From Vulcanimicrobiota bacterium (lineage in GTDB: Bacteria; Vulcanimicrobiota; Vulcanimicrobiia; Vulcanimicrobiales; Vulcanimicrobiaceae): a stretch of DNA of 6,638 bases. The DNA lies in the NCBI GenBank assembly GCA_019237435.1, contig JAFAHB010000229.1, forward strand, positions 1-6,638, given 5' to 3'. The first letter of the stretch is position 1. The number at the start of each line of letters is the position of its first letter. Shown here one piece after another: positions 5,144 through 6,638 of the stretch. A model generated the notes under the pieces. The model was not told the DNA's origin. It made no database searches and saw only the letters and a list, made by a program, of their open reading frames with translations. Made by a program: the position numbers and the translations under genes.

Positions 5144-6638
5144 CTACGTGAGATGAAGCGCGGCGAGAATCATATCGATGAGCTTGATCCCGATGAACGG
5201 AATGATGATGCCGCCGACGCCGTAAAGCATCACGTTCTCGAACAGAACGCGGTTTGCGCCCTTGGGCTCGTAGCGCACGCCCCGCAAAGCGAGCGGGATC
5301 AGAGCAACGATGATGAGTGCGTTGAAAATCACCGCTGACAGAATTGCGCTCTGCGACGTCGTCAAGCGCATGATGTTGAGCGCCGCCATCGCGGGGTAAG
5401 CCGTCGCGAACATCGCCGGGAGAATCGCGAAATACTTCGCCACGTCGTTGGCGATGGAGAACGTCGTTAGCGAACCGCGGGTCATCAACAGCTGCTTACC
5501 GATCTCCACGATCTCGATCAGTTTTGTGGGATCGGAGTCCAAATCGACCATGTTCGCCGCCTCTTTTGCTGCCTGGGTACCGGAGTTCATCGCAACGCCG
5601 ACGTCGGACTGCGCCAGCGCGGGAGCGTCGTTGGTGCCGTCGCCCGTCATGGCGACGAGCCGGCCGGAGGTCTGCTCGCGTTTGATCAAATCCATCTTCG
5701 TTTCGGGCGTCGCCTCAGCGAGAAAATCGTCCACGCCCGCTTCTTTGGCTATCGTCGCCGCCGTCAGCGGATTGTCGCCGGTGATCATGACGGTTCGAAT
5801 TCCCATCGCGCGCAAGCGATTGAAGCGCTCGGTCATGTTCGGCTTGAGAATGTCCTTGAGATAGATGACGCCTACGACGAGCGTATTGCGCGCCAGCAGC
5901 AACGGCGTTCCGCCGCTCCGAGCGATGCGCTCGATCACGGGGGCGAGTTCGTTCGACGGCGTTCCGCCCGACTCGCGAACCCACGCGAGCACCGAGTCCG
6001 GAGCACCTTTACGAATTTTCGTTCCGTCGGCAAGGTCGAGGCCGCTCATGCGCGTGTAGGCGCTGAACGGAACGAAGACCGATCCTACGGGCGCCGCGCC
6101 ATTGCGGGATCCGGCTTGCTGCGCGAGGGTGACGATGGAGCGGCCTTCGGGCGTTTCGTCGGCCAACGACGACAGGTAAGCAATTCGCGCCGCGTCCTTC
6201 GCATCGATTCCGGCGGCGGTTACGATTTCGACCGCTTGGCGATTACCCAACGTGATCGTTCCGGTCTTGTCGAGCAGCAACGTGTCCACGTCGCCGGCAG
6301 CTTCCACCGCGCGGCCGCTCATTGCCAGAACGTTGCGCTGCATGACGCGGTCCATGCCGGCAATTCCGATGGCGGAAAGCAAGCCGCCGATCGTGGTTGG
6401 AATCAAGCAAACGAGCAATGCAATGAGAATCGTGACGCTCTGATGCTTACCGGCGTAGATCGAAAACGGGGCCAGCGTCGCGACCACGATGAGAAAAATT
6501 ATCGTCAGGCCCGCGAGCAAGATGGAAAGCGCGATCTCGTTAGGTGTCTTCTGGCGCTGCGCGCCTTCGACGAGACGAATCATGCGGTCCAAAAATCTCT
6601 CGCCGGGATCGGCGGTGACTTGCACCACGATTCGATCG
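5144..6638 (-). CDS. kdpB: KdpB, K+-transporting P-type ATPase subunit B, 5' end outside window
   Basis: Catalytic P-type ATPase subunit that hydrolyses ATP to drive K+ import through KdpA. About the last 498 codons are present; the frame runs through the right edge ([20 protein letters not shown]), so the first ~185 residues, including the TGES actuator loop, are missing. Counting from the GTG at 6625-6627: hydrophobic helices around 32-57 and 65-90 with [17 protein letters not shown]; phosphorylation motif [11 protein letters not shown] with D120, equivalent to E. coli D307; nucleotide-domain marks FSAYTRMSG and [17 protein letters not shown]; hinge [21 protein letters not shown]; membrane motif [15 protein letters not shown], whose Asp and Lys are conserved in KdpB ion transfer; and the last helices to LHLT. 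The spacing of D120 to the C-terminus agrees with the 682-residue E. coli protein within one residue. kdpC follows after 12 nt. No defect is visible. Confidence 0.97.
   Translation of the reverse strand, partial: DRIVVQVTADPGERFLDRMIRLVEGAQRQKTPNEIALSILLAGLTIIFLIVVATLAPFSIYAGKHQSVTILIALLVCLIPTTIGGLLSAIGIAGMDRVMQRNVLAMSGRAVEAAGDVDTLLLDKTGTITLGNRQAVEIVTAAGIDAKDAARIAYLSSLADETPEGRSIVTLAQQAGSRNGAAPVGSVFVPFSAYTRMSGLDLADGTKIRKGAPDSVLAWVRESGGTPSNELAPVIERIARSGGTPLLLARNTLVVGVIYLKDILKPNMTERFNRLRAMGIRTVMITGDNPLTAATIAKEAGVDDFLAEATPETKMDLIKREQTSGRLVAMTGDGTNDAPALAQSDVGVAMNSGTQAAKEAANMVDLDSDPTKLIEIVEIGKQLLMTRGSLTTFSIANDVAKYFAILPAMFATAYPAMAALNIMRLTTSQSAILSAVIFNALIIVALIPLALRGVRYEPKGANRVLFENVMLYGVGGIIIPFIGIKLIDMILAALHLT

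Overview
The window is a potassium-homeostasis island from a moderately GC-rich bacterium (about 60% G+C by eye, gene-dense, almost no intergenic DNA). It holds the 3' part of a kdp operon for the high-affinity K+-ATPase, together with an unusual regulatory set. Lineage cannot be fixed from this sequence. The gene style and a dispersed-type short repeat would fit a deep-branching environmental phylum such as Eremiobacterota/WPS-2, but that is a low-confidence guess.

Layout from left to right. (1) Positions 1-132, + strand: the last 43 codons of a gene ending in a TrkA-C/RCK-C-like domain, probably a K+ transport regulatory subunit. (2) Positions 143-2358 (possibly to 2433), - strand: a two-gene operon. 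A membrane histidine kinase (four TM helices, GAF-like domain, HisKA, HATPase) comes first, followed after 2 nt by a NarL/LuxR-type response regulator. (3) Positions 2418-4547, + strand, divergent from the kinase: a 709-residue soluble protein with two tandem KdpD-type sensor modules (each with a GxGKT Walker A and a DELAH motif) and a C-terminal UspA-like domain, but no membrane helices and no kinase. (4) Positions 4559-5131 and 5144-6638, - strand: kdpC and most of kdpB, the latter running off the right edge. kdpA would be expected beyond that edge.

In canonical systems one KdpD polypeptide carries the KdpD sensor domain, USP, four TM helices, GAF, HisKA and HATPase, and it signals to the OmpR-type regulator KdpE. 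Here the same parts list is split over two divergent genes: the cytosolic sensor half is duplicated and stands alone, and the membrane transmitter half is a separate kinase. The output regulator is NarL-type. The natural hypothesis is a split Kdp sensor in which the soluble protein modulates the separate kinase in trans to control kdpABC and perhaps the TrkA-like gene. This is inference from domain content and gene order; nothing in the window proves the partnership.

There is no gene-free stretch above 300 bases. I saw no tRNA, rRNA, CRISPR array, IS element or convincing terminator. The two convergent gene junctions are only 10-11 bp long. A 27-bp repeat-like element with an internal 9-bp direct repeat lies inside the 5' coding end of the response regulator and encodes part of its N-terminal tail.
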